DNA of 64,000 nucleotides from Streptomyces sp. NBC_01116 (GCF_041435495.1 NZ_CP108644.1:4201501-4265500), one strand, 5' to 3'. Shown: positions 48,747 through 60,212, counted from the first letter of the stretch. Notes: a model not told the origin generated them from the sequence alone. A program made the numbers and translations.

Positions 48747-48819
48747 TGGAGCCTAGGAGATTCGAACTCCTGACATCTGCCTTGCAAAGGCAGCGCTCTA
48801 CCAACTGAGCTAAGGCCCC
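48747..48819 (-). tRNA. tRNA-Ala (anticodon TGC)
   Basis: A 73-nt tRNA with acceptor GGGGCCT/AGGCTCC, D-arm TAGCTCAGTTGGTAGAGC, anticodon stem-loop CTGCCTTTGCAAGGCAG, and T-arm CAGGAGTTCGAATCTCCT. The discriminator is A and CCA is not encoded. It is the usual tRNA-Ala of the gyrA-tRNA-Ile-tRNA-Ala block. Confidence 0.97.
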
Positions 48820-48996
48820 TGGTCACAACGAACGAGGGCAACACCCAGCACGTCCGTGCCAGGGCTACCGTCGTGGACCAGAGTACCGGGTGACCCCCGT
48901 AATCCTGCAAAAGGATAGGGACTCCCCGCGGGCGACCACGCTCCGTAAGATGCTCGCAGGTTCGCAGCAGCGAAGCCGCAGCGATGGGGAGACGCC

Positions 48997-49545
48997 ATGG
49001 ACGCAGCGCAACAAGAGGCGACGGCAAGAGCCAGAGAGCTTCAACGCAGTTGGTACGGGGAGCCGTTGGGGGCGCTCTTCCGTCGGCTGATCGATGATCT
49101 CGGCCTGAACCAGGCCCGGTTGGCCGCTGTCCTCGGACTCTCCGCCCCGATGCTCTCCCAGCTGATGAGCGGCCAGCGGGCCAAGATCGGGAACCCCGCG
49201 GTGGTCCAGCGCGTCCAGGCCCTCCAGGAGCTGGCGAGCCAGGTCGCCGACGGCAGCGTCAGCGCGGGCGAGGCGACCGACCGCATGGAGGAGATCAAGA
49301 AGTCGCAGGGCGGATCGGTCCTGACCGCCACCGGCCAGACCACCTCCACCGGCGGCGCTCCCACGGTCCGCCGTGTGGTGCGCGAGATCCAGTCCCTGCT
49401 GCGGTCGGTCTCGGCGGCCGGCGACATCATCGAAGCCGCGGACGCCCTCGCCCCGACCCACCCGGAGCTGGCAGAGTTCCTCAGGGTGTACGGAGCGGGG
49501 CGCACCGCGGAGGCGGTCGCGCACTACGAGGGACACCAGAGCTAG
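48997..49545 (+). CDS. XRE-type helix-turn-helix DNA-binding protein
   Basis: A 182-residue protein. An N-terminal helix (ARARELQRSWYGEPLGALFR) leads into a Cro/C1-type HTH at about 32-70 (LGLNQARLAAVLGLSAPMLS, QLMSGQRAKIGNP). The rest is helical, with a putative coiled coil (VQALQELASQVADG, ATDRMEEIKKS), and a C-terminal helix region AGDIIEAADALAPTHPELAE. Such HTH proteins are found next to a Ser/Thr kinase gene here (141 bp downstream), so the kinase may phosphorylate it; this is inference. Confidence 0.83.
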   Translation: MDAAQQEATARARELQRSWYGEPLGALFRRLIDDLGLNQARLAAVLGLSAPMLSQLMSGQRAKIGNPAVVQRVQALQELASQVADGSVSAGEATDRMEEIKKSQGGSVLTATGQTTSTGGAPTVRRVVREIQSLLRSVSAAGDIIEAADALAPTHPELAEFLRVYGAGRTAEAVAHYEGHQS

Positions 49546-49686
49546 CGACTCCGGACCACGACGGACGACGGAGCCGGGGCACGCGCGCACCGCGCGACGC
49601 CCTGGTGCCGGCAGGGACACGGGGGCCGGAACACGGGCCGCGGCGGACGCCGCGGCACCACGGGAACGGGGAGCGGGCACAGCACA

Positions 49687-51039
49687 ATGGGTGAGGTCTT
49701 CGCTGGTCGGTACGAGCTGATCGATCCGATCGGACGGGGCGGGGTCGGCGCCGTCTGGCGCGCCTGGGACCACCGCCGCCGCAGGTACGTCGCTGCCAAG
49801 GTGCTCCAGCAGAGCGACGCGCACACACTGCTGCGCTTCGTCCGCGAGCAGGCCCTGCGCATCGAGCACCCGCACGTGCTGGCCCCGGCCAGCTGGGCCG
49901 CCGACGACGACAAGGTCCTGTTCACCATGGACCTGGTGAGCGGCGGCTCGCTCGCCCATGTCATCGGCGACTACGGCCCGTTGCCCCCGCGCTTCGTCTG
50001 TCTGCTGCTGGACCAGCTGCTCTCCGGTCTCTCCACGGTGCACGCCGAAGGAGTGGTGCACCGCGACATCAAGCCCGCCAACATCCTGATGGAGGCGACC
50101 GGAACGGGCCGCCCGCATCTGCGTCTCTCCGACTTCGGCATCTCGATGCGCAAGGGCGAACCACGGCTTACCGAGACCAACTACGTCGTCGGCACGCCCG
50201 GTTACTTCGCGCCCGAGCAGATGATGGGCGCCGAGCCCGACTTCCCCGCGGACCTCTTCGCGGTCGGCCTGGTCGCGCTCTACCTCATCCAGGGCCAGAA
50301 GCCCGACTCCCAGGCCCTGGTGGAGCACTTCGCCGAGCACGGCACACCGAGCGCCCCCAACGGCATTCCCGAGCCGCTGTGGCAGGTTCTCGCCGGTCTG
50401 CTCCAGCCGGACCCGCACGCCCGGTTCCGGACCGCGACGGGCGCGCGCAAGGCCCTGACCGCGGCGGTCGAGATGCTGCCCGAACCCGGCCCGGACGACG
50501 AGCCGGTGGAGGTGTTCGACCAGATCGGGCCCCTGCCGGCCGGGTTCGGCCCCGACGGGCCCGTCACCGCCCCCCGGCAGCCCGAGGAGGCCGCACCCGC
50601 CCCTGCGCGGCCGACCGTTCCCGGGCCCGGCCGGCAGACCCACGCACCGCCCCCGACCTCGATGTCCGAGACGGGCAGCTTCCACCTCGCGCCCCCGCCC
50701 GGAGCCTCGCCCGCACAGCAACAGCCGTACGCCCGGCCAGGGTTCGAGCAGCAGCAGGCCGCACCACTCACGGCGGACGCGCCGCCCCCGTACGCCGTCG
50801 GCGCGCCGGACCTCTCCCAGGCGCCGACCTCCGGCGTACCGCGCGATCCCGCCGCGACCCGCACGTACACCGCCCAGCATCAGCAACCACCGGTGCCGTC
50901 CCCGCCGGTGCAGCACGCCGCGCCCCACGCGCCCGTACGGGGAACGCGTCCGGGGCCGCCTCCGAAGGTGGCGGCCGGGGTGCTGGTGGTGGCGCTGATC
51001 TGCTTCGCGGTCGGAATCTGGGCCCTGACCCAGATCTGA
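49687..51039 (+). CDS. Tail-anchored Ser/Thr protein kinase
   Basis: A 450-residue protein. The kinase domain (about 7-265) has GRGGVGAVWRAWD, the VAIK-type Lys in YVAAKVLQ, VHRDIKPANILME, LSDFGISMRKG and VVGTPGYFAPEQMMG. A 150-residue Pro/Ala/Gln-rich linker follows, and one TM helix at the extreme C-terminus (VAAGVLVVALICFAVGIWAL) leaves only four residues outside. It therefore lacks a sensory domain of its own and would depend on a membrane partner. The convergent neighbour encodes a secreted, membrane-anchored protein. Confidence 0.92.
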   Translation: MGEVFAGRYELIDPIGRGGVGAVWRAWDHRRRRYVAAKVLQQSDAHTLLRFVREQALRIEHPHVLAPASWAADDDKVLFTMDLVSGGSLAHVIGDYGPLPPRFVCLLLDQLLSGLSTVHAEGVVHRDIKPANILMEATGTGRPHLRLSDFGISMRKGEPRLTETNYVVGTPGYFAPEQMMGAEPDFPADLFAVGLVALYLIQGQKPDSQALVEHFAEHGTPSAPNGIPEPLWQVLAGLLQPDPHARFRTATGARKALTAAVEMLPEPGPDDEPVEVFDQIGPLPAGFGPDGPVTAPRQPEEAAPAPARPTVPGPGRQTHAPPPTSMSETGSFHLAPPPGASPAQQQPYARPGFEQQQAAPLTADAPPPYAVGAPDLSQAPTSGVPRDPAATRTYTAQHQQPPVPSPPVQHAAPHAPVRGTRPGPPPKVAAGVLVVALICFAVGIWALTQI

Positions 51040-51104
51040 CGGTCCCGCCGCCGGACCGGCTACCGGCCCCGCGGCGGCCGGTGGCCCCCGTCGGCCGACC
51101 GACC

Positions 51105-52424
51105 CTAGGCCGGCCGACCCGAAGCCGGCCGACCGGAGGCAGGGGACCCGGCGGCACGGCGGCGGGCCAGCAGCGTCCAGACGCCCAGCCCGAGCACCAG
51201 CACGGAACCCGTGCCGATACCGGCCGCGGCGACCACCTTCATCGGCCCGCTCTGCGCGGCCTCCCGGGCGTTCTTCCCCTTCCGGGCCACGTCCCGGTCC
51301 TGGTCGGTGACGCCGAAGACCCCCGCGTCACCCTCGTACGGAGACGTCTCGGCGTCGTTCTTCACCTGGACCGCCAGCTCGAACGGGATCGGCTTCTCCC
51401 CGTAGAATTCCTTGAGCTTCGGGCTGAGGGACACCGACAGGTAGTACCAGCCCGCGAAGCGCATGGCGCTGACCTGGGACGACGAGTCGAACCGATTGCG
51501 GTAGGCCACCGGCGGCAGCGGGCTCAGGGACGCGGAGGCGGGCCCTCCGGAGTACGACAGCGTGGCGTCGGAGACATGCCCCTGGGCGGGGTTGTCCAGC
51601 GACAGGGTGAGCGCGTTGCCCACGAAATCGTCAGCGGCACTCGTGCTGTTGGAGAGACCGGCGGTGGCGTGGATCTGCTGGCCCCAGTCCACCGGCACCC
51701 GGTAGAAGCGGGTCTGCCCCGGGGCGACCGTGTCCTGCCAGCGGCCGGCCTCCAGGCCGGTGGCCTCGGAGTACCCGGCCCCGCCGGACCGCTTCTGCTG
51801 CTTCCCGGTCAGCGGCTGCGCCGAGGCCGAGGGCCAACTGTCGGGCCCGTCGGTCGGCATGGACGTCCCGCTCCTCAACCGCGGCTCCTGGAGGAAGCGC
51901 AACTCCAGGTCCCAGGCGTCGGAGTTGGACGTCTCCTTGCTCTCGCGCTCGACGAGGACGTCGTACTGGCCGCTCTCCTGGCAGGTGGAGCTGCCCTCCT
52001 CGATGGTCCGGGAGACGTACGCGGCGATGGGGCGCGCGTACTCACCCGAGCCGAAGTACGCCCGCTCCGAGCTGCACCGGGTGTCGTCGGTCTCGCGGAG
52101 GCTGACGCTGATGCCGTCGCCGTAGGCGACCTCGCCGCTGTCGCCGGGCACCGCGACCGCCGAGACGTAGGCGGCGGAGGCGTCGTCCAGCGTGACCCGG
52201 TAGTAGAGCTTCTCGCCCGGCTCGATCAGGCTGCGGTACGGGACGCCCTCGTCCAGCGTGGACGCCTCGACGTTGGTCGCCGCGCCCTGCACGTTCTTCG
52301 CGTCGGGGTCGAACGCGTACACCCCGGGGCCCGCCGCGTGCGCCTGCCCCGGCAGGGCCGCCGCCGCGCACATCGCCGCGAGTACCGCGGCCACCACCCG
52401 GCCCCTGTTGCGCTGCCTCTTCAC
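51105..52424 (-). CDS. Secreted, membrane-anchored protein with PPC-like beta domains
   Basis: 439 residues from the GTG at 52424, preceded by gaggggaagcgc. A signal peptide (KRQRNRGRVVAAVLAAMCAA, cleavage near AHA-AGPG) is followed by two similar extracellular segments beginning IEPGEKLYYRVTLDDASAAY and VAPGQTRFYRVPVDWGQQIH, like bacterial pre-peptidase C-terminal beta domains. Two Cys (DTRCSSERAY, SSTCQESG) could bridge. A C-terminal TM helix (GIGTGSVLVLGLGVWTLLA) and a SGRPA repeat tail complete a type I membrane protein. No enzymatic motif is seen. It is convergent with the kinase gene, so it is a candidate sensor or substrate, by inference only. Confidence 0.75.
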   Translation of the reverse strand: MKRQRNRGRVVAAVLAAMCAAAALPGQAHAAGPGVYAFDPDAKNVQGAATNVEASTLDEGVPYRSLIEPGEKLYYRVTLDDASAAYVSAVAVPGDSGEVAYGDGISVSLRETDDTRCSSERAYFGSGEYARPIAAYVSRTIEEGSSTCQESGQYDVLVERESKETSNSDAWDLELRFLQEPRLRSGTSMPTDGPDSWPSASAQPLTGKQQKRSGGAGYSEATGLEAGRWQDTVAPGQTRFYRVPVDWGQQIHATAGLSNSTSAADDFVGNALTLSLDNPAQGHVSDATLSYSGGPASASLSPLPPVAYRNRFDSSSQVSAMRFAGWYYLSVSLSPKLKEFYGEKPIPFELAVQVKNDAETSPYEGDAGVFGVTDQDRDVARKGKNAREAAQSGPMKVVAAAGIGTGSVLVLGLGVWTLLARRRAAGSPASGRPASGRPA

Positions 52425-52596
52425 GCGCTTCCCCTCGTCGTCCCCACACGCCGGTGCCGTCGACCGCCCGGCCGCGATGCCGGTCCATCCTGCCCCGCCC
52501 GCACCGCCGCTGTCTCCGGCCACAGCCGCATTGCCCCTTCTTGTCCGCGTTGCCGCCCTCGCCGACACCTCACCGGAGTCGGATGAGGCTCACCGA

Positions 52597-52635
52597 AGTT
52601 CACTGGAGCAATGCACTCATGTGCTCAAGTGAACT
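52597..52635. repeat. 39-bp imperfect inverted repeat in the upstream region of the secreted-protein gene
   Basis: Outer arms agttcact (52597-52604) and agtgaact (52628-52635) are perfect, with inner partial pairing (gagca / tgctc). It is A+T-richer than its surroundings and non-coding by context. The region 52425-52786 (362 bp) has no supportable gene, and this is its only notable structure besides the terminator at 52742. Confidence 0.5.
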
Positions 52636-52741
52636 CACGAGGGCCGAAGACCACGAGGTACGGGCGTCACACGCACCCGGCGAAGGACACGGGCACGGCG
52701 AAGGGTCCGCACGCCGAGCGACGGGCCCCGAACAGCACGAA

Positions 52742-52766
52742 GCCCCGGCCGCTCAGCGACCGGGGC
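52742..52766 (-). terminator. Terminator after the DLW-39 gene
   Basis: Stem gccccgg/ccggggc with an inner cgct/agcg extension, loop of one base plus bulges, 21 bp after the DLW-39 stop on the minus strand. Confidence 0.65.
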
Positions 52767-52786
52767 CCGTAACAGACTGTGCCGTC

Positions 52787-52921
52787 TCACACACCCGAAC
52801 CTGCGGGCACGGAGTCGGTCGCCTCCGTCCACAGATCCTGCTCGGCGCGATCCGCCTGGATCTGGCGGTACACGAGGAGCCCGCCGATGGCGGCCAGTGC
52901 GACCAGGAGAAGCTTCTTCAC
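52787..52921 (-). CDS. DLW-39 family small membrane protein
   Basis: 44 residues from a GTG at 52921: one TM helix (KKLLLVALAAIGGLLVYRQ) followed by the family signature EQDLWTEATDSV and a short Gly/Ser tail. The name DLW-39 refers to the DLW motif and the approximate length. The gene is shorter than usual gene-finder limits and lies in the gyrA-tRNA neighbourhood typical for the family. Function unknown. Two terminator-like or promoter gaps flank it; it appears monocistronic. gacgagg is a weak ribosome site. Confidence 0.85.
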   Translation of the reverse strand: MKKLLLVALAAIGGLLVYRQIQADRAEQDLWTEATDSVPAGSGV

Positions 52922-53076
52922 CGCGCGACCTCGTCTTTCCTTGGCGTAAGGGCCTTCTGTCGCCGACTATACACACCGGCCGATACCGATCGGTGACCTC
53001 CCCGGGGCCCCGCTCCGCCCCCTCTTCGGCATCCGGAACGACCTCCCGGCACCCTCTTCCGACCGCCCGCGAGGGC

Positions 53077-53085
53077 CTGTCCACA
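53077..53085 (+). promoter_or_regulatory. DnaA box-like site (CTGTCCACA)
   Basis: One mismatch to TTGTCCACA, in the 291-bp region between the divergent DLW-39 gene and the following small secreted-protein gene. Confidence 0.35.
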
Positions 53086-53212
53086 CCGGTTGCACCATAC
53101 GAGTGGTGTTCATCCGAAGATCTGCGCAGAGCGGGCGTCGCTCCTCGGAATCACGGCCCGGATCCACATGATCGGAGAAGTCAGCAACCGGACTGTACGA
53201 AAGCGAGGGGCC

Positions 53213-53590
53213 ATGAGCACCTTCCAGCCCAAGAACCTCTGGACCGCCTTCATCACCGCCTTCTTCGCCCTCCTGGCGTCGCTGGGCCTCGCCACCGCCA
53301 CGGCGGGCGCAGCGAACGCCACGAACGCCGCGGCGCAGCCGAGCACCACGACCCAGGAGCACACGGCCCCCACCGCGGCAACTCCGATCGCTCCCTCGGT
53401 CCGATGGACCCTTCCGCGTGACCGGGCGCTTCCGCCCACGATGAAGCAGCGCATCCGCGCCGAGGCCCACGGCTCCTCCCCGGCCACGCGTCACCTGTCG
53501 CTCGACCCCGCGGAGACCGCACGCACGACCGGCCCGGCCGGCCCCCACTCCACAGCCCCGGAAGGCGACTCCCCGGCGCCACCCCCCTGA
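53213..53590 (+). CDS. Small secreted or membrane-associated protein (possible DUF6344)
   Basis: 125 residues starting MSTFQPKNLWTAFITAFFAL behind gcgagggg. A hydrophobic N-terminal segment (TAFITAFFALLASLGLATAT) looks like a signal peptide or anchor. The rest is Thr/Ala/Pro-rich, with VRWTLPRDRALPPTMKQRIR and RHLSLDPAETARTTG. I believe similar short Streptomyces proteins are filed under DUF6344, but I am not certain. No function is evident. A terminator follows at 53612-53647. Confidence 0.7.
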   Translation: MSTFQPKNLWTAFITAFFALLASLGLATATAGAANATNAAAQPSTTTQEHTAPTAATPIAPSVRWTLPRDRALPPTMKQRIRAEAHGSSPATRHLSLDPAETARTTGPAGPHSTAPEGDSPAPPP

Positions 53591-53611
53591 TCCCGGCGCC
53601 CACCGCACTCC

Positions 53612-53647
53612 GGGGCCCCTGGTCCGGTTCACACCGGCCGGGGGCCC
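53612..53647 (+). terminator. Terminator after the small secreted-protein gene
   Basis: Arms 53612-53627 and 53634-53647 pair with small bulges (6-nt loop), followed by TTT. Confidence 0.75.
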
Positions 53648-53773
53648 TTTCCGTGTCGCCCGTCGCGGTCCGGCGTCGACCGCCCGCGTTCGTCCCTGGA
53701 TCGAGCACGTGAGGGGACGGACCTGTCCAGGGGCGGTACCGAACGCCCGTTCCGATGCTGCTTTGATCAGCGC

Positions 53774-54079
53774 ATGGCCCGTACCGATGACTCGACCGGC
53801 GACAGACCAGAACAAACGAGTCTCGCCGTCGCTTTCGGCGGGGCCTCCGTCGCCCTCTGGTTCTGCTGTCCGTTCTGGATGCTTGTCTGGCTACTGGCCC
53901 TGCCGCTGGGACTGACAGGCATCGTCCGGGGTGTCATCGAATACCGCGCTGCCTCACGTCACGACACCAGCCGTGCTCAGCCTCGGCTTGGACTGGCGCT
54001 CTCGACCGTAGGGGCAGCAGCTGCGGTGGCTTACATGATCTTTGTGTTCACACATCCGGACCTGCTGATTCAGGACTAG
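53774..54079 (+). CDS. Small two- or three-TM membrane protein (DUF4190-like)
   Basis: A 101-residue protein starting MARTDDSTGDRPEQTSLAVA. A hydrophobic hairpin ASVALWFCCPFWMLVWLLAL then PLGLTGIVRGVIEYRAASRH, and a last helix (GLALSTVGAAAAVAYMIFVF) are typical of DUF4190-type proteins, with two adjacent Cys in the first helix. Codon use is a little less GC-biased than its neighbours. It ends 69 bp before tRNA-Ile on the opposite strand; no function is known. Confidence 0.78.
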   Translation: MARTDDSTGDRPEQTSLAVAFGGASVALWFCCPFWMLVWLLALPLGLTGIVRGVIEYRAASRHDTSRAQPRLGLALSTVGAAAAVAYMIFVFTHPDLLIQD

Positions 54080-54110
54080 CCGGATCGGCTGATGTCAGCC
54101 GTGGATGCCA

Positions 54111-54142
54111 AAGGCCCCCCACCGTTACCGGTGAGGGGCCTT
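54111..54142. terminator. Terminator between the DUF4190-like gene and tRNA-Ile
   Basis: Arms 54111-54124 and 54129-54142 pair with one mismatch around a 4-nt loop, between convergent transcripts. Confidence 0.75.
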
Positions 54143-54147
54143 CGTGC

Positions 54148-54224
54148 TGGTGGGGCTAACAGGATTTGAACCTGTGGCCTCATCCTTATCAGGGATGCGC
54201 TCTAACCAACTGAGCTATAGCCCC
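54148..54224 (-). tRNA. tRNA-Ile (anticodon GAT)
   Basis: A 77-nt gene including encoded CCA. Acceptor GGGGCTA/TAGCCCC with discriminator A, D-arm TAGCTCAGTTGGTTAGAGC, anticodon loop CTGATAA in stem ATCCC/GGGAT-like pairing, T-arm CAGGTTCAAATCCTG. It lies downstream of gyrA/DUF3566, as in most actinobacteria. Confidence 0.97.
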
Positions 54225-54295
54225 GCCGCGCTGCTGCGCTGACTTCTGAAGATTAGCGCACGTCGGGGCCAGTCCCAAAATCGATACCCGGCGCG

Positions 54296-55009
54296 CTACT
54301 CGTCCTCGGCCAGCGTGAGCTCGACGCCGCCCACGAAGCCCGCCGACAGGTTGTAGATGAAGGCGCCCAGCGTCGCCAGCGCGGTGGCCAGCACCACGTC
54401 GATCACGGCGATGACCGAGGTGAAGATGAGCACGCGCGGCAGCGACAGGAACGACTGCAGATCGAAGCCGTTGCTCTCGTTCGAGCCGGTGGCCTCGCTG
54501 ATCGTGCCGCCGACGGTCTCGAAGACGCCCATCGCGTCCATGACCATCCACAGCACCGCCGACGCCACCACCGTGCAGATGCCCAGCGCGATCGACAGCA
54601 GGAAGCTGACCTTCATCACCGACCACGGGTCGGCCTTGGCCACCCGCAGACGTGCCTTGCGGGTACGCGGAGTGGTCCGCGCCCCCGTGCGCGGCTTGCG
54701 CGTCGCCTGGGCGCCGCCCACGCCCTGCGCGCCGCCCAGCGTGTCGCCCCCCGGCTGTCCGGGGCGCTGCTGGCCGCCCTGGGTGCCGCCGCCGGGCGCC
54801 TGGTACGCCTGGGGCGGGTGGTACGGCCCCGACGGCCCCGGTGCGGGCTCACGCTCGCCGGGCAGGGGCCCGGTCGCGTAACCCTCGTACTGGGGCTGAG
54901 GCCCTCGTGTGTCCGTCACAGTGCCCCCTTGGGAGTCCGTGGCAGGGCCACGGGCACCGTTCGCTCCAGCTCCGGAAGCGGCCGAACCGGCGCCCGTGGC
55001 TCCACTCAC
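54296..55009 (-). CDS. DUF3566 transmembrane protein
   Basis: 237 residues from a GTG 3 bp after the gyrA stop. The first 140 residues are Gly/Pro/Gln-rich and disordered. The DUF3566 domain (LRVAKADPWSVMKVSFLLSI onward) has two TM helices (LSIALGICTVVASAVLWMVM and VIAVIDVVLATALATLGAFI) and ends NLSAGFVGGVELTLAEDE. M. tuberculosis Rv0007 is the positional homologue. The function is unknown; the constant co-transcription with gyrBA is the only clue. Confidence 0.93.
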   Translation of the reverse strand: MSGATGAGSAASGAGANGARGPATDSQGGTVTDTRGPQPQYEGYATGPLPGEREPAPGPSGPYHPPQAYQAPGGGTQGGQQRPGQPGGDTLGGAQGVGGAQATRKPRTGARTTPRTRKARLRVAKADPWSVMKVSFLLSIALGICTVVASAVLWMVMDAMGVFETVGGTISEATGSNESNGFDLQSFLSLPRVLIFTSVIAVIDVVLATALATLGAFIYNLSAGFVGGVELTLAEDE

Positions 55010-55012
55010 GCT

Positions 55013-57652
<2,640 letters not shown>

Positions 57653-57699
57653 TGCTGGTCAAAGTCCTTTCGAGCTGCGGCGTCGCTGGTACGGCCGAC

Positions 57700-59745
57700 T
57701 CAGATGTCGAGGAAGCGGACGTCCTTGGCATTGCGCTGGATGAACGAGCGCCGTGCCTCGACGTCCTCACCCATGAGCACCGAGAACAGGTCGTCGGCCT
57801 GCGCCGCGTCGTCCAGCGTGACCTGGCCGAGGACCCGGTGGTCGACGTCCATGGTCGTGACGCGCAGCTCTTCGGCGTTCATCTCGCCGAGGCCCTTGAA
57901 GCGCTGGATCGAGTCTTCCTTGATCCGCTTGCCGTTCTGCTTGCCGAGCGCCACCAGGGCGTCGCGCTCCCGGTCCGAGTACGCGTACTCGAAGTCGTCC
58001 CGGCCCCACTTGATCTTGTAGAGCGGCGGGCGCGAGAGGTAGACGTGCCCGGCCTCCACCAGCGGCCTCATGAAGCGGAAGAGGAAGGTGAGCAGCAGGG
58101 TGTTGATGTGCTGACCGTCGACGTCGGCGTCCGCCATCAGAATGATCTTGTGATAACGGAGCTTCTCGATGTCGAAGTCCTCGTGGACCCCGGTGCCGAA
58201 CGCCGAGATCAGCGCCTGGACCTCGGTGTTCTGGAGGATCTTGTCGATCCGGGCCTTCTCGACGTTCAGGATCTTGCCGCGGATGGGCAGGATCGCCTGG
58301 TACATCGGGTTGCGGCCGGACTTCGCCGAACCGCCGGCGGAATCACCCTCGACGATGAAGATCTCGCACTTGGTGGGGTCGTTCGACTGGCAGTCGCTGA
58401 GCTTGCCCGGCAGCGAGGCGCTCTCCAGGAGCCCCTTGCGCCGGGTCAGGTCACGCGCCTTGCGGGCCGCCACCCGGGCGGTCGAGGCGGCGATGCCCTT
58501 GCGGATGATGTCGGCGGCCTCGTTGGGGTTCCGGTCGAACCAGTCCGTGAGCTGCTCGTGGACGACCTTCTGCACGAAGGTCTTGGCCTCCGTGTTGCCC
58601 AGCTTGGTCTTCGTCTGGCCCTCGAACTGCGGCTCGCCCAGCTTCACCGAGATGATCGCGGTGAGGCCCTCGCGGACGTCCTCGCCGGTGAGGTTGTCGT
58701 CCTTCTCGCGGAGCAGCTTCTTGTCGCGCGCGTACCGGTTGACCAGCGAGGTCAGCGCCGCGCGGAAGCCCTCCTCGTGCGTGCCGCCCTCGTGCGTGTG
58801 GATCGCGTTCGCGAAGGAGTAGACGCCCTCGGTGTACTGCGTGTTCCACTGCATGGCGATCTCGGCCGAGAGGAGGCGGTCCTTGTCCTCGGCCTCGATG
58901 TCGATCACCGACTGGTGAATGACGTCGCCCTTGCGGGAGTTGAGGTACTTCACGAAATCGACGATGCCGTTTTCGTAGTGGTACGTGACCGTGCGGGCGG
59001 TCTCCTCCTCGGCGGGCTCGACCGCGTCCGCGCTGTCCGCGCCCGCCGTCGCCTTCGCCGACTCCCGCTCGTCGGTGAGCTTGAGGGTGAGGCCCTTGTT
59101 GAGGAACGCCATCTCCTGGAAGCGGCGCGAGAGGGTCTCGAAGCTGTACTCGGTGGTCTCGAAGATGTCCCCGTCGGCCCAGAAGGTGACCGTCGTACCG
59201 GTCTCCTCGGTGGCCTCGTGCTGGGCCAGCGGGGCGGTCGGGACACCGAGCTTGTAGTCCTGGGTCCAGCGGTGGCCGTCGGTCTTGACCTCGACGGCGA
59301 CCCGGGTGGACAGGGCGTTGACGACGGAGACGCCGACGCCGTGCAGACCGCCGGAGACGGCGTAGCCGCCGCCGCCGAACTTGCCGCCCGCGTGCAGCAC
59401 GGTCAGCACGACCTCGACGGCCGGCTTCCCTTCGGACGGCACGATGCCGACCGGGATGCCCCGGCCGTTGTCGATCACACGCACCCCGCCGTCGGCGAGG
59501 ATCGTGACGTCGATGGTGTCCGCGTGGCCCGCCATCGCCTCGTCGACCGAGTTGTCGACGACTTCCTGCACGAGGTGGTGCAGGCCGCGCTCACCGGTCG
59601 AGCCGATGTACATGCCAGGCCGCTTGCGGACCGCGTCCAGCCCTTCCAGCACGGTGATCGCGCTGGCGTCGTACGAGGCGGCGACCTCGCCGTTCTCGCC
59701 CGCTGTGGACGGAATGTTCTCGTTGGGGTTGCCGGAATCGGCCAC
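57700..59745 (-). CDS. gyrB: DNA gyrase subunit B
   Basis: 681 residues from a GTG (VADSGNPNENIPS) with aaaggg upstream. The GHKL ATPase domain has VDNSVDEAMAGHADTIDV, VIDNGRGIPVG and GGLHGVGVSVVNALS. The transducer follows, and the Toprim domain has FIVEGDSAGGSAKSGRN, PIRGKILNVEKAR and the metal-binding ADADVDGQHI. It hydrolyses ATP to drive strand passage with GyrA. The 472-bp region upstream must hold its promoter, which in Streptomyces is supercoiling-sensitive. The DUF721 gene lies upstream on the same strand. Confidence 0.97.
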   Translation of the reverse strand: MADSGNPNENIPSTAGENGEVAASYDASAITVLEGLDAVRKRPGMYIGSTGERGLHHLVQEVVDNSVDEAMAGHADTIDVTILADGGVRVIDNGRGIPVGIVPSEGKPAVEVVLTVLHAGGKFGGGGYAVSGGLHGVGVSVVNALSTRVAVEVKTDGHRWTQDYKLGVPTAPLAQHEATEETGTTVTFWADGDIFETTEYSFETLSRRFQEMAFLNKGLTLKLTDERESAKATAGADSADAVEPAEEETARTVTYHYENGIVDFVKYLNSRKGDVIHQSVIDIEAEDKDRLLSAEIAMQWNTQYTEGVYSFANAIHTHEGGTHEEGFRAALTSLVNRYARDKKLLREKDDNLTGEDVREGLTAIISVKLGEPQFEGQTKTKLGNTEAKTFVQKVVHEQLTDWFDRNPNEAADIIRKGIAASTARVAARKARDLTRRKGLLESASLPGKLSDCQSNDPTKCEIFIVEGDSAGGSAKSGRNPMYQAILPIRGKILNVEKARIDKILQNTEVQALISAFGTGVHEDFDIEKLRYHKIILMADADVDGQHINTLLLTFLFRFMRPLVEAGHVYLSRPPLYKIKWGRDDFEYAYSDRERDALVALGKQNGKRIKEDSIQRFKGLGEMNAEELRVTTMDVDHRVLGQVTLDDAAQADDLFSVLMGEDVEARRSFIQRNAKDVRFLDI

Positions 59746-60189
59746 GAAGCGCCCTTTCTGGCACAGCACAGGCCGTTCTCCGGACAGGCGGGAGCGGCTG
59801 CGTCGTTCGGCTTGTATCGACGACTCCCGCCTCAGCGGCGGGATTACTCACCAGTCTACCGGTAGCACTGACATGAATGGGGGTTTGCCGGTACCTGAGT
59901 ACGCATGTGCCGCCCTGAATGAGCGGCTGACGACTCCCCATATTCAGGAAGGGGCTCCAAGAGGCCCTGACGGGCTTTGAGCGCTTCGGCCTGTCAACCT
60001 CTCGCTACGGTGAGGGACGCTCCGGCCGTACCGCCCGGTTTCCTCTCGCGCGAACCGCGACGAATCCACCCATACGCCCGCCCGGTACACGACAATTTTA
60101 CGCCGAAAGTGCAGCTCAGCGCGGTGCGAGGTGATCCGGACCCAAGCGGCGAGGAGAGCGGAGAACCTGACCGCGGGCCCACGCGGGCC
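59746..60189. other. gyrB upstream region
   Basis: About 440 bp without a supportable gene. It must contain the gyrB promoter. A small hairpin (59825-59830 / 59836-59841) lies in the putative leader about 80 bp before the GTG. No DnaA box of high quality is seen in it. Confidence 0.5.
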
Positions 60190-60212
60190 GGACCGCCTCC
60201 GCCCGGCGGTCC
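60190..60212 (-). terminator. Hairpin after the DUF721 gene
   Basis: An 8-bp stem (60190-60197 / 60205-60212) with a 7-nt loop, 6 bp after the DUF721 stop. Confidence 0.6.

Noticed and set aside
52454..52996. Frame of 180 residues in the gap before the DLW-39 gene
   Set aside because: It is antisense to the DLW-39 gene, passes through a terminator and an inverted repeat, and has no domain.
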